DNA of 64,000 nt from NCBI GenBank assembly GCA_001404055.1, contig CXTY01000005.1, forward strand, positions 62,001-126,000, given 5' to 3'. This DNA is from Roseibium album. GTDB taxonomy: Bacteria; Pseudomonadota; Alphaproteobacteria; Rhizobiales; Stappiaceae. Below are positions 1 to 8,112 of this stretch, one piece after another (position 1 is the stretch's first letter; each line of letters starts with the position of its first letter). The translations under genes were made by a program, and so were the position numbers. The notes under the pieces were generated by a model that saw only the letters and a program-made list of their open reading frames with translations, searched no databases and had not been told where the DNA came from.

Positions 1-975
1 TTGCACTGCCATATCGAAGGGGCGGCACCGCCTACTCTGGTGAAGAGCCTTGCCGAGCAGTACAGCATAGATGTGTCGTCGGTGCTGGACGGAAACGGGA
101 AGTATATCTGGTCCGATTTCACGACATTTCTGAAAGCCTATGATGTTGCAAGCTCGGTGTTCAAAACGCCGGCGGATTATTCTCTTCTCTCAGAGGCATA
201 CTTCCGCATGCTTGCCGCTGAAGGGGCGATCTATGGTGAGATTTTCATTTCGCCGGACCACGCTCAAGCTGCAGGTCTTTCCTATCGCTCCTATGTGGAA
301 GGGCTAGCTGCGGGAATTGAACGCGCCAAGACTGACACGGCAATCGAAGGCCGGATGATCGCCATCGGTGTTCGTCATTTTGGGTCTGCATCCGTTGAAC
401 GCGTGGCCAAGGAAGTGATTGGCAATCCGCACCCGATGGTGACGGGTTTCGGATTGGCGGGTGATGAGCGTTCCGGTCACCCCGCCAACTTCTCCAAGGC
501 GTTCAGAATGGCATCGGATGCTGGTCTGGGGACGACTGCTCATGCAGGCGAGTTTGGCGGCCCTGAAAGTATTATCGCAGCTCTGGAATTCCTGCGTGTC
601 AAACGCATCGGTCATGGTGTGCGGGCGATCGAAGACAAGGAATTGGTCAAACGGCTGGTAGACGAACAGATTGTCCTTGAAGTCTGTCCGGGGTCGAACA
701 TATCGCTGGGGGTCTATTCGGTTCTGCGCTTTCATCCCTTGAACATGCTGCGAAGGGAAGGTGTCAAGATTACGCTGAACTCTGACGATCCTCCGTTTTT
801 TGGAACGACCCTTGGCAAGGAATATGTGTCCGTATCTGAAACGTTTGGTTGGTCGCTGGAAGACCAGGTGGAGATAACCCAAACGGCGATTGAAGCAGCT
901 TTTTGCGACGATGCGACCAAGAATCGGCTGCTTGTCCGCTTGGATAGTGTTTTGCAGAACCCGGGTACAAGTTGA
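1..975 (+). CDS. add: adenosine deaminase, 5' end cut by window edge
   Basis: Deaminates (deoxy)adenosine to (deoxy)inosine in purine salvage; cytoplasmic zinc enzyme. Visible metal and active-site motifs, numbered from the window edge: HCH (residues 2 and 4, zinc ligands), HAGE (181-184, His ligand and catalytic Glu), GHG (His 205), and NSDDP (Asp 262/263, zinc and substrate). The fragment has 324 residues; family members are about 330-340, so only some 10-20 N-terminal residues lie outside. The leading TTG is probably an internal Leu codon of the usual LHxHxEG motif rather than a start. The next gene follows after 111 nt on the same strand; with URC4, upp and ribokinase it forms a nucleobase-related neighbourhood. 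Confidence 0.9.
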   Translation: MHCHIEGAAPPTLVKSLAEQYSIDVSSVLDGNGKYIWSDFTTFLKAYDVASSVFKTPADYSLLSEAYFRMLAAEGAIYGEIFISPDHAQAAGLSYRSYVEGLAAGIERAKTDTAIEGRMIAIGVRHFGSASVERVAKEVIGNPHPMVTGFGLAGDERSGHPANFSKAFRMASDAGLGTTAHAGEFGGPESIIAALEFLRVKRIGHGVRAIEDKELVKRLVDEQIVLEVCPGSNISLGVYSVLRFHPLNMLRREGVKITLNSDDPPFFGTTLGKEYVSVSETFGWSLEDQVEITQTAIEAAFCDDATKNRLLVRLDSVLQNPGTS

Positions 976-1086
976 ATTTCTCTGCGGGTTTCTGCTGCAC
1001 CTTGTCCGCTTTGCAGATAGAGAGCCGACTCTCGTGGTCACCCGTGACTAAATTTCCTTTGAATACAAGCCGGATATTTCCTTGAT

Positions 1087-2328
1087 ATGAACGCGTCAAA
1101 TTCGATCCTGACCCTTTTTCAACCCGAAGAAATTCGGCGGAAGGCTCATGATGTTCTAGAAAGGGCAGTCGATGGAGAGCTGTTCCATGTGGACGTCGAT
1201 CTATCCAAAATGGACGGGGTTTTGTTGAAGGTGCTTGAGGTCACAAAGGGAAACTATCCTGACTTCCAGATTCCACCCCATGGTGTCTGGCGCGACTTCG
1301 AAGCAGGTGATTTTGATCGTTGGGGTGCACTGGCAAGTGCTCGGGGCTTTGAAAGCGCCGAGGACATGCTGGTGGCAGCCGCTGATCTGGCAGTAATTGC
1401 TGCTTACATGAAAACCAGGCATCCAGAGAACTGGGTGTTCGAAGACCGGATGACAACAACGCAAGCTGGGGGACCTCAGGCGTCGGCCCTGGCAGCGTTT
1501 CACATGTTCGCTTCCGGTTCATTTTCAAGTGACATGTCAGACCCATACCGGGTGGACGCCGAAACGCTGATCCGAATGGATATGGGTGAACTTGCAGACG
1601 CGCTTCAGTGGGATCGGCAACACGATGCCGGGATGCTTGAAGATATGCAGCGTCACCTCAAGCGCCTCGGGGAAGCTCTCGCCCTGCGCCCGGACCTGTT
1701 TTCTGAAGGGGATGTTACCCGTCCAGGTCTTCTGGCAACACGTTTGGCAAAACAAAGCAGCACCGCAGTCGATGCCGGGATTGCACTTGATAGATTTCTT
1801 GAAGCATTGGCACCGGTCTGGGAAGGCGGCGCTGTTTCAGGTGAGATTGCGCTTGGTGACTGCTTCGCCCATTCGCAATTTTCCGAGGCTGATCTGGAGC
1901 CGTTCGTTCCGTTCCATTTGGCAGCCCAGGAAATCGTCTATTCTCTGGTTGAACCATTCGCCTGGGCCGGATGGGCCGTTTCAGGGCTGGACAATCTATC
2001 AGCGCCGGCAGACCAGGCGCATGTGGCCCTTTATTCTCAAGGGGGCGTGTTAAACGCTCGCCAGCGGGACGAAAAACTCACCGAATCGGAGGCGCAGGAC
2101 TGCATGATAGAGCTGCGGGCGATCAGCATTGCGTTGACCGACAGGCTGGCCGACATGCTGTGTGCCAAACTGCAGGTGAACGCAGACCAGCTGCCACTTT
2201 CTTGTATATTGGAAGGCGGAACGAGTCGCGCTGGCGCGCAAATTTTGCAGCAGAACGAAAAAGAAGCAAAAAAACTCGGTCAATTACTCAATCCGGGGTC
2301 TGTTTTTTGGTTGCCGTTCGGGGCATAG
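1087..2328 (+). CDS. DUF1688 / URC4-family uracil catabolism protein
   Basis: 413 residues with the features of the DUF1688 family (URC4/Urg3): N-terminal HGVWRDF, a central GDCFAHSQFS segment, and the C-terminal LEGGTSRAGAQ and GSVFWLPFGA motifs. No signal peptide or membrane segment, so it should be cytoplasmic. In the yeast Lachancea kluyveri URC4 is needed, with URC1 (GTP cyclohydrolase II-like) and URC6 (uracil phosphoribosyltransferase), to degrade uracil through a ribosylurea-type intermediate; the exact URC4 reaction is not settled as far as I know. The context agrees: upp and a ribokinase lie downstream, although a mobile insertion now separates them. A URC1 partner would be expected upstream of the window. 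Family call from recognition of the sequence, not from a search. Confidence 0.8.
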   Translation: MNASNSILTLFQPEEIRRKAHDVLERAVDGELFHVDVDLSKMDGVLLKVLEVTKGNYPDFQIPPHGVWRDFEAGDFDRWGALASARGFESAEDMLVAAADLAVIAAYMKTRHPENWVFEDRMTTTQAGGPQASALAAFHMFASGSFSSDMSDPYRVDAETLIRMDMGELADALQWDRQHDAGMLEDMQRHLKRLGEALALRPDLFSEGDVTRPGLLATRLAKQSSTAVDAGIALDRFLEALAPVWEGGAVSGEIALGDCFAHSQFSEADLEPFVPFHLAAQEIVYSLVEPFAWAGWAVSGLDNLSAPADQAHVALYSQGGVLNARQRDEKLTESEAQDCMIELRAISIALTDRLADMLCAKLQVNADQLPLSCILEGGTSRAGAQILQQNEKEAKKLGQLLNPGSVFWLPFGA

Positions 2329-2713
2329 CTACCGAAACTAGAAGTATAAAGAGGCCGGTCCACCAGTACTCGGACCAACGAAAGAGAGAGGCAGGTATGT
2401 CCACAGCCATAATTTCAATTAAGCGGTTGTAATCTAGTATATTTTCAAATGGTCACCGGCGTTACCCAACATAAAACCCGCAATTTGTTTTTGTAACCGC
2501 CAGCCCGCAATTCGCTCTCAATTCGGACATTCAACAGTTCGGCTCAGATCAAGAATGTCGACATTCATTCCGGATACCCCGAATTCACAGGATAGCGGGA
2601 AGTGGACATTTAGTTCGAGAGCGAACAGCTGTGATGGCGTTCGGGATGCTGACCTGAGACCCTGAATCTGCTCCAGTTATGTGTAGAGTCCGTTCCAACC
2701 AGGAGACGGACGA
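2329..2713. other. intergenic stretch at left end of mobile region
   Basis: No convincing gene. An AGAGAGAGGCAGG purine tract followed by ATG at 2397 opens only an 11-codon frame (MSTAIISIKRL, stop at 2430-2432). It resembles the first codons of a upp gene ([11 protein letters not shown] at 7375) and may be the original upp start left behind by the insertion. Further on, a 9-bp inverted repeat TTCGCTCTC (2511-2519) / GAGAGCGAA (2617-2625) is present. From about 2640 the sequence is the upstream end of the IS3-type remnant. Confidence 0.5.
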
Positions 2714-2905
2714 ATGAAGCGATCACGGTTCACGGAAGAACAGATCATCGGGATGCTGCGGGAGCAGGAATCGGGGATGAAGACGGCGGATGTCTGCCGC
2801 AAGCTGAAGGCGCTGGAAGACGAGAACTCCAAACTGAAGAAGCAGCTGGCGGAGACGATGCTCAACAATGCCATGCTGAAGGATGTTGCTTCAAAAAAAT
2901 GGTGA
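2714..2905 (+). pseudogene. IS3 OrfA with internal deletion
   Basis: 63 residues. It begins like IS3-group OrfA (MKRSRFTEEQIIGMLREQE, then GMKTADVCRK) and ends with the usual coiled-coil (LKALEDENSKLKKQL, NNAMLKDVASKKW). Between CRK and LKALEDEN the family normally carries about 25 more residues containing the recognition helix and the FYKWK motif; here they are absent without loss of frame. The product would keep the leucine-zipper part but lack half of the helix-turn-helix. The family usually has about 88 residues. Confidence 0.75.
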
Positions 2906-3150
2906 CGCCCGGTGGGAAGCGGGAGGCTGCGGTTCACCTGTGCACAGCGCACGGGGTGAGCCAACGCCGGGCGTGTGATGTCTTGCAGATTGACCGGTCA
3001 AGCGTTCGATACCGAAGCATTCGGCCAGACGATAGGGAACTGCGTGAGGCCATGAAGAAGATCGCCAGCGAACGCAGGCGTTTCGGCTACAGACGCATCC
3101 ATGTCATGTTGGAACGGCAAGGGATCGTCGTGAACCAGAAGAAGCTGCGC
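2899..3150 (+). pseudogene. IS3 OrfB, 5' fragment only
   Basis: The frame opens at ATG 2899, overlapping the end of orfA by 7 nt in the -1 frame. About 84 residues match the OrfB N-terminus: REAAVHLCTAHGVSQRRACDVL, a second HTH-like region, then RRFGYRRIHVMLERQG. After NQKKLR the frame continues to 3420 in unrelated residues, so the junction is near 3150. The DDE catalytic domain is gone. Confidence 0.75.
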
Positions 3151-3417
3151 CACACTGGGTGTCTGAACGTCCCGCGCGATCACCGCCATGGCCCGATTGC
3201 AGCACAGACGGGCGATCGTGCGAATCCGGATGCCCCATTGCACCGGCTCCAGTTTATAATGCGCACTGCGGACATCGAACAAGACGCCCTGCACCGGTTC
3301 GCTGGCCAGGAAGTGTTCGAACGCCCGGCCCGGATCCCGCCCGGCAGCAGCCGTTCGCTCGCCTTCAGTCCGCATTTCAAGAATGCCGCCCCCGAAGCGG
3401 AGGTCGAAACCTTGCAT
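3151..3417 (-). pseudogene. small unknown ORF truncated by the IS remnant
   Basis: On the minus strand an ATG at 3415-3417 opens MQGFDLRFGGGILEMR, and about 88 residues with protein-like composition follow (PVQGVLFDVRSAHYKLEP, RTIARLCCNRAMAVIARD). The alternating strand/helix pattern and the buried VLFDVR strand recall a small STAS/SpoIIAA-like domain, but I do not recognise a named family. The frame runs on to 2998, but beyond about 3150 it is antisense to IS OrfB, so the native C-terminus is lost. No strong ribosome-binding site is seen. It may belong to the parA unit upstream. Confidence 0.35.
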
Positions 3418-3590
3418 TGAATTGGCACGCACCACAGCCGGTCCTCCGCTTTGCCGGTAAGGTCGGGAGGGCGTCCTTGTAAGGTTAATCGTGCCCGCAA
3501 TGTGGCGAGCAGGCCGCATTTGCATCCTGGATTTGCATACCGGCCATGCGGGCAGGTTGCGTAAGGCCTCATCCGGGTTGGCGGATGATA

Positions 3591-4115
3591 TCACCGCGAC
3601 GCTGGCGCGCGGGCTTTCAGACAGGCGCATCCCTGCATGTCTCCGGCGCACAGCGCGTCCAGCCTGGCGTCGAGCGCGTCGGACAGGATGCGCTGCTGAC
3701 TGTGCCCGCTCTGCACGGCGACGGTCAGAAGCCGGCGCTTCTGTTCCGCCGTCAGCCGCGCCTCGACCCGGTGCAGGCGGTCGATGTCGGCATGGGGATC
3801 GGCGGGCCATGTCACCCCGGCGCCTTGACAACAGTCGCGGGCGGCGGCGTCCGCGGGGAGGGGCTCCGCAGCCGGTGTGGCCTGTGCGGGTTCACGGGCG
3901 GGGGCTCTGGCCGCGTCGATTGCGGGGGCCTTTCGCAGCAGGACGGCCCGGGCCGGCAGGTCGGCGCCGGTGGCGTCGCGGCGTTCGCTCGGACCCCGCG
4001 GTTCCGGCGCGGGTGCATCGACATAGCTGGCACCGGCAAAGGCCGAGGGCAGAGCGGGCGAGGCTTCGCCCTTGCGGGCCAGAAGCCCGGCATGAAGATT
4101 GGCGTAGCGGCTCAT
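3591..4115 (-). CDS. ParA-linked protein with RHH-like C-terminus
   Basis: 174 residues from ATG 4115 (MSRYANLHAGLLARKG), preceded by AAGGAG; an upstream in-frame ATG at 4136 lacks such a site. Residues to about 110 are Ala/Pro-rich and probably disordered. The last 50 residues read as strand-helix-helix (RVEARLTAEQKRRLL, SGHSQQRILSDALDARLDAL), the pattern of a ribbon-helix-helix DNA-binding domain. It starts 13 nt after parA stops. In type Ib partition loci a small RHH protein is the centromere-binding partner of ParA; that role here is inference from fold pattern and position. High G+C, unlike the flanking chromosome. Confidence 0.55.
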   Translation of the reverse strand: MSRYANLHAGLLARKGEASPALPSAFAGASYVDAPAPEPRGPSERRDATGADLPARAVLLRKAPAIDAARAPAREPAQATPAAEPLPADAAARDCCQGAGVTWPADPHADIDRLHRVEARLTAEQKRRLLTVAVQSGHSQQRILSDALDARLDALCAGDMQGCACLKARAPASR

Positions 4116-4128
4116 AGTATCGGTCTCC

Positions 4129-5109
4129 TTATGCAAGATGCCGGCGGCCGAAGGGTTGATGGGAGCGGCGGCGATCGGGCTGGCCGCGCGGCGGACCCGT
4201 ATCGGCGCGCCGGCGCTCCACCCCGTCCCAGTTGGAATTCACCGCCTCGGCGGGCGGATCGGGCTCGGTGACTGCAACACCGGCGCCGGTGCCGAAGCGC
4301 GGCGCCAGGCCGGGCAGGGCATAGCCGGGCCGGTCTTCCAGCGGGATCTCGTCCTCTTCCTCGGCATGGGATGAGATCCCGGCCGTGGCCGGGCTGAGAA
4401 TATCATCCTCGAAGGTACGCCGCGGCGGCCGGTCGATCAGGTCCAGCCCCTCACCCCGCATCCGCATCAGCCGGTCCTGGAAATAGGCCCACAACCGGGC
4501 GGTCTCCACCGCTGAACGGCTGTCGGGATTGACCTCACCCACGGTGCGGCCATCGATCATCGAGGCGGCGAAATCGACCCGGTGGTGCAGGGTGACCGGC
4601 GCCACAGTGCCGTGCTGGGACAGGGCCACCGCCGTCTCGCCGGTAATCCGGGCCCGGGCCGTGGCCGAATTGACCACAAATACCAGCGGCTTGCTTTGCA
4701 TCTGCACGATATCCACCGTCGGACCCACCGCCCGCAGATCGTGCGGGCTGGGCCGGGTCGGGATCACCACCAGATCGGCATGGGTGATCACTTCGGCGAT
4801 GGTCGAGGTCACCGCCGGCGGCGTATCGATAACGATCAGCCGGTAGCCGGCCGCCTCCAGCACCGCGATGTCGCGGGCCAGATCGGGCACGGAAATCTGG
4901 GCAAAGGCCGGGGTGGCGCTGGCCCGGGCATTCCACCATTTGGCCATCGAGCCCTGCGGGTCGGTATCGATCAGCGCCACCGGGCCATAGCCGGCCAGTT
5001 CGGCTTCTAGCGCCATGTGGGCCGAGACCGTGGTCTTGCCCGATCCGCCTTTTTGCGAGGCAAACACCACCACTTGTGCGGCTGGTCCTGCCCTGTCGTC
5101 ACTGGACAT
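4129..5109 (-). CDS. parA: ParA-family partition ATPase
   Basis: 326 residues. Deviant Walker A KGGSGKTT near residues 18-25, switch region DTDPQGSMAKWW near 48-59, and Walker B-like LIVIDTPP near 93-100 identify a ParA/MinD-type ATPase, which dimerises on ATP and moves DNA or protein cargo over the nucleoid. ParA homology ends near residue 215; the remaining 110 residues are acidic, then Pro/Arg-rich and probably disordered. No N-terminal HTH, so it resembles the short type Ib class. Followed by an RHH-like protein. Within this degraded element it probably derives from a plasmid or integrative element. Strongly GC-rich codon use. Confidence 0.85.
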   Translation of the reverse strand: MSSDDRAGPAAQVVVFASQKGGSGKTTVSAHMALEAELAGYGPVALIDTDPQGSMAKWWNARASATPAFAQISVPDLARDIAVLEAAGYRLIVIDTPPAVTSTIAEVITHADLVVIPTRPSPHDLRAVGPTVDIVQMQSKPLVFVVNSATARARITGETAVALSQHGTVAPVTLHHRVDFAASMIDGRTVGEVNPDSRSAVETARLWAYFQDRLMRMRGEGLDLIDRPPRRTFEDDILSPATAGISSHAEEEDEIPLEDRPGYALPGLAPRFGTGAGVAVTEPDPPAEAVNSNWDGVERRRADTGPPRGQPDRRRSHQPFGRRHLA

Positions 5110-5325
5110 GTTTCACATCTCCTGCCGGCGCCCATTGCAGCCGGTCCTCTAGTGCATTCATGGGCCATGAAAGCAGGGATGTCTTGTCAACCCGATAAAC
5201 TAGCGGTGTGGTTTTGAGGCGAATTTGACCCAGATTTTAATCGATTACGCAGAAGGCGCGGCGGGTTGGGCCGCTGAGGGAGCGGGCGGTTAGTGATGAT
5301 GGGGAGGGTGTCGCATAGCTTCGCG

Positions 5326-5898
5326 CTATCCGCCCTTTCGATCGGGACCCCGGCCTCCGCCGGGATGACGTCGAACGTCCTTCTCCCTTGGGGAGTAGGT
5401 GCCGCGAAGCGGCGGATGAGGGGGAAAGCCCGGTGCGAGCCGTAAGGGCGAAAGACGGCGTAGCCCCCTCTCCCCGACCCTCTCCCTAAGGGAGAGGGAG
5501 GTCTGGCCAAGCCGCGTCGAGCCACCTCGCCATGACATGGGGAGGCGGACAAGATCCCTTGTCACCGATACCATTTTGTTCGCCCTATACGCCGGTTCCG
5601 CTTTACGCGGGTCCGGCTTCTTGTGTTTGAGGAATAGGTCGAACAGGAGGACTTTAGAACGGTCGCTTAGCCCTTCCTGTTCCTTCGCCCAACTGTACAA
5701 CTGGTCGTAGATGTGGCGGTCAAAGGTGGCTATATCGCAGGCGCTCGCCAACCCTTCTTCCTCCAAAATTTCTTCCAGAGTTGGATCACCTGTGTCTTCG
5801 TTCAGGTTCCATAGGTGCTCGGCACAGACGGCGGGGTCATCGAACATATCGCTCCAGTCGATGACGCCTTTCTTAACACTGAATGGGATTTCAACCAT
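5326..5898 (-). CDS. small protein coupled to the broken integrase
   Basis: ATG 5896-5898 overlaps the last 8 nt of the integrase frame, suggesting translational coupling. Residues 1 to about 118 look like a real acidic soluble protein (MVEIPFSVKKGVIDWSDMF, DPTLEEILEEEG, ATFDRHIYDQLYSWAKEQEG, LLFDLFLKHKKPDPRK). I do not recognise the family. The last 70 residues (SLSLRERVGERG onward) are the translation of the dispersed repeat and probably not the native C-terminus; the original stop may have been lost when the repeat inserted. No membrane segment or signal peptide. Confidence 0.45.
   Translation of the reverse strand: MVEIPFSVKKGVIDWSDMFDDPAVCAEHLWNLNEDTGDPTLEEILEEEGLASACDIATFDRHIYDQLYSWAKEQEGLSDRSKVLLFDLFLKHKKPDPRKAEPAYRANKMVSVTRDLVRLPMSWRGGSTRLGQTSLSLRERVGERGLRRLSPLRLAPGFPPHPPLRGTYSPREKDVRRHPGGGRGPDRKGG
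5335..5530. repeat. dispersed palindromic intergenic repeat
   Basis: Composite of short inverted repeats common between genes of alphaproteobacteria: a CCCCGGCCTCCGCCGGG stem near 5346-5362 followed by ATGACGTCG, then a pair of CTCCCT-type tracts, with CCCTCTCCC (5478-5486) and GGGAGAGGG (5490-5498) forming a near-perfect hairpin. The tail of the neighbouring minus-strand ORF is read through this repeat. Confidence 0.65.
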
Positions 5899-7161
5899 GA
5901 AGTTCCACAACGTTATCTTCAGTTTTGACACCATGCAGGTGATCGCTCCAGAACTCCATAAGCTGGCGGCGCTTCTCCACCATGTCTGTCCGCATGTAGG
6001 CCCGCGTGACGGCGGTGCCGATGTCGTGCGCCAGCGCCATTTCAATGAGGTTGTGATCCCAACCGGCCTCAGTGCAGGTGTTGTGGAATGTAGACCGCAG
6101 GCCATGGGGGGCGGCACGCTTGCCGGTTTGCGGATCGTTGAACGGCCCGTGCGCCTCGCTGATGTCTTTCATCAGGTCGCTGGTGCGGGCGTCGCCCATC
6201 ACTGACCTTACGCGGCTGGGGAATATCAGGTTGGTCCTCTAAGTGCGCGGCAGGTCGTCGAGCAGGGCTTGTGCGGCCACCGTTAGGGGTACGCGGTGCT
6301 CCTTTTTCATCTTCATGCGATCAGCCGGAATGATCCACATATCGTCTTGAACCTCATCCCAAGTCGCGCCAAGCACTTCACCGTTACGCACGGCAGTCAG
6401 GGCCAGGAATTCAAGTGCCCGCGCCCTCAGCTCGTGGCGTTCCCGCAAGTGGCTGAACCACGTGGGCGCGTCGGTGATGGATAGAGCAGGCTTGTGCTCA
6501 ACCTTATGAATCTTGCTGGGGCTGGGCAGGATGAATTTCAAGTTTCCTTGCCATGCAGCCGGGTTCCTACCGTCGAAGTGCCCCTTTACGGTGGCCCAGT
6601 CGAATATTGTGCGGATGCGGTCGCGTACCCTGTCGGCCGTCGTGGTCTTTGTGTGCCAGATGGGTTCCAGTACCTGCAGAATGTCTTGTACGGTGATCTC
6701 GTCCATAGCCATGTTGCCGATTACCGGCACGGCATAAGTCTCAAGCGTGTTCTGCCAGAGCTTGCGGTGTTTCTCGCTGCCCGACTTGATCAGCTTGGTC
6801 TTGCAATACTGGTCTACCGCATCTTTGAAAAGCAGGGTGCGCCGGGCCTCCGCTTGTGCCTTACGCGCTGCCTCTTTGCGCTCAGCGACCGTGTCGATTC
6901 CTGCCGTGCCTTGGCCTTGGTGTCAGCTGCGTTCTGCCGGGCGTCAGCAAGGCTGACTCCCGGGTACGGCCCTAGTCCCATGTCGCGACGTTTGCTGTTT
7001 ATCGTGGTCCGAAGTAGCCAGCTCTTGGCACCGGTGTTCGTAACCTGTATGTGCAGACCAGCAACACCACCAACGGCTTTGACTATGGGGTTGTTTGTCG
7101 TGCCGGGATGCTTCAGTTTCTTTACCGCGAGCGCCGACATTTCCATGGCGACCTTGGGCAT
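5891..7161 (-). pseudogene. tyrosine-recombinase integrase, frameshift and amber codon
   Basis: Phage/P4-type integrase with an N-terminal arm-binding domain (DUF4102-like; MPKVAMEMSALAVKKLK, GGVAGLHIQVTNTG), a core-binding domain and a catalytic domain. After residues AKARQ near 6899 one base is missing: adding one G restores ID-TVAERKEAARKAQAEAR and an uninterrupted frame. In that frame a TAG at 6239-6241 follows LLDDLPRT, and the same frame then continues to 5891. Catalytic residues are otherwise present: Arg in AVRNGEVLG, His-Leu-Arg in HGLRSTFH, LAHDIG, and the Tyr in RAYMRTD. Intact length would be about 423 residues. Two lesions make an active enzyme unlikely, unless one is a sequencing error. 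Confidence 0.85.
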
Positions 7162-7320
7162 GTTCTATCCTTGTGCTGTTTAGAATAGAACTCTTTTATA
7201 GGGGGGGTAGGTATGAAATCAGCAACTCAGGCCCCACAAAACCACTGCAAACGGAGCGGTTATTGTGCGCTGCTGTAGACTACGGCAAACTACGAAAAAA
7301 TCGTTGAATAACAATCGGTT

Positions 7321-7359
7321 CGGGCTACTGTCCGCTACCCAATACCAACACGGGCTACT
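7321..7359. repeat. direct repeats upstream of upp
   Basis: CGGGCTACT occurs at 7321-7329 and 7351-7359, with the related CCGCTACCC between them. They lie between the integrase start and upp. Possible roles are integrase arm or core sites, or leftovers of the insertion junction; the sequence alone cannot decide. Confidence 0.4.
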
Positions 7360-7374
7360 TTAGGAGTTACCGAT

Positions 7375-8004
7375 ATGTCCGGAGCCAACGTCATCAGCCA
7401 CCCGCTGGTTCAGCACAAGCTGACCATCATGCGCGACAAGGGAACGTCCACTCAGGGCTTCCGGCGCCTGCTGCGCGAAATTTCCACGTTGCTTTGTTAC
7501 GAAGTGACCCGCGATCTGCCAATCGTCCGTCAGACCATCGAGACGCCGCTTGCGGAAATGCAGGCACCGGTACTGGCTGGCAAGAAACTCGTGTTTGCCT
7601 CGGTCCTGCGCGCCGGAAACGGTTTGCTGGAAGGCATGCTGGAGCTTGTTCCATCTGCACGCGTTGCCCATGTTGGTCTATACCGTGACCCGGAAACGTT
7701 GCAGCCGGTCGAGTATTATTTCAAGGCACCTGAAGATCTGAATGAGCGTCTGGTGATCGTTGTTGATCCGATGCTGGCAACCGCCAATTCCGCCATTGCT
7801 GCGGTTCAGAAATTGAAGGAACGTGGTGCCAACAACATTCGCTTCCTTTGTCTTCTGGCAGCCCCTGAAGGTGTTGCCAATTTCAATGAACAACATCCGG
7901 ATGTGCCGATCTACACGGCGGCTATCGACGAGAAGCTGAACGAAAAAGGCTATATCGTTCCTGGTCTCGGAGACGCCGGCGACCGGATGTACGGCACAAA
8001 ATAG
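7375..8004 (+). CDS. upp: uracil phosphoribosyltransferase
   Basis: Converts uracil and PRPP to UMP and diphosphate in the cytoplasm. 209 residues, the full family length. Conserved features: [13 protein letters not shown] near the N-terminus, [15 protein letters not shown] (about 79-93), the PRPP loop [12 protein letters not shown] (about 129-140), and the C-terminal uracil-binding [17 protein letters not shown] 7375 has a TAGGAG site 9 nt upstream. In URC-type uracil catabolism this enzyme (URC6) makes the first step, which fits the URC4 homologue on the other side of the mobile insertion. It must now be transcribed from within or beyond the inserted DNA. Confidence 0.97.
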   Translation: MSGANVISHPLVQHKLTIMRDKGTSTQGFRRLLREISTLLCYEVTRDLPIVRQTIETPLAEMQAPVLAGKKLVFASVLRAGNGLLEGMLELVPSARVAHVGLYRDPETLQPVEYYFKAPEDLNERLVIVVDPMLATANSAIAAVQKLKERGANNIRFLCLLAAPEGVANFNEQHPDVPIYTAAIDEKLNEKGYIVPGLGDAGDRMYGTK

Positions 8005-8033
8005 TCCGAGCAAAAGCTTTCTGTTTTTTGAAC

Positions 8034-8060
8034 GCGCGGAGCATGGCCCCGCGCTTTTTT
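8034..8060 (+). terminator. Rho-independent terminator after upp
   Basis: GCGCGG (8034-8039) pairs with CCGCGC (8049-8054) and is followed directly by six T. It separates upp from the ribokinase. Confidence 0.8.
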
Positions 8061-8112
8061 CTTGCGCTTCGTGCAGGTCGCTCTAACCTCGTTTCAAAGG
8101 CAAGAGGGTGGC

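Larger units (their letters stand above)
2640..3150 (+). mobile_element. IS3-family insertion sequence remnant
   Basis: A leader, a shortened orfA and the first part of orfB, with the A7 run at 2893-2899 at the overlap that is typical of -1 frameshifting in IS3 elements. OrfB similarity stops at about 3150, after the residues NQKKLR; the rest of the DDE integrase core and the right terminal repeat are missing. The left end is estimated only. The element cannot move by itself. Confidence 0.75.
2400..7330. mobile_element. decayed integrative element between URC4 and upp
   Basis: Approximate limits, set by the last URC4-side native-looking sequence and the upp ribosome-binding region. Contents left to right: truncated IS3-family element, truncated small ORF, ParA with an RHH-like partner (both minus strand), a dispersed repeat, a small ORF and a broken tyrosine integrase facing away from upp. 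The parA half is clearly more GC-rich than the flanks, and all its genes run opposite to the flanking operon. No replication, conjugation or cargo genes remain, so the element appears to be a deletion remnant. I could not identify perfect attachment repeats by eye. The integrase N-terminus lies nearest upp, consistent with an attachment site on that side. Confidence 0.7.

Noticed and set aside
304..1041. Long minus-strand frame opposite adenosine deaminase
   Set aside because: Antisense of a clear gene; low-complexity translation without family features or ribosome site.
3180..3572. Minus-strand frame of 130 residues next to the IS junction
   Set aside because: Out of frame with the more protein-like reading that starts at 3417; Arg/Cys-rich shadow.
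3491..4271. Long plus-strand frames in the GC-rich parA region
   Set aside because: High G+C makes long frames common; translations are Arg/Gly-rich and antisense to parA and its partner.
5335..5530. CRISPR-like repeats
   Set aside because: Only short palindromes without regular repeat-spacer order; no cas genes in the window.
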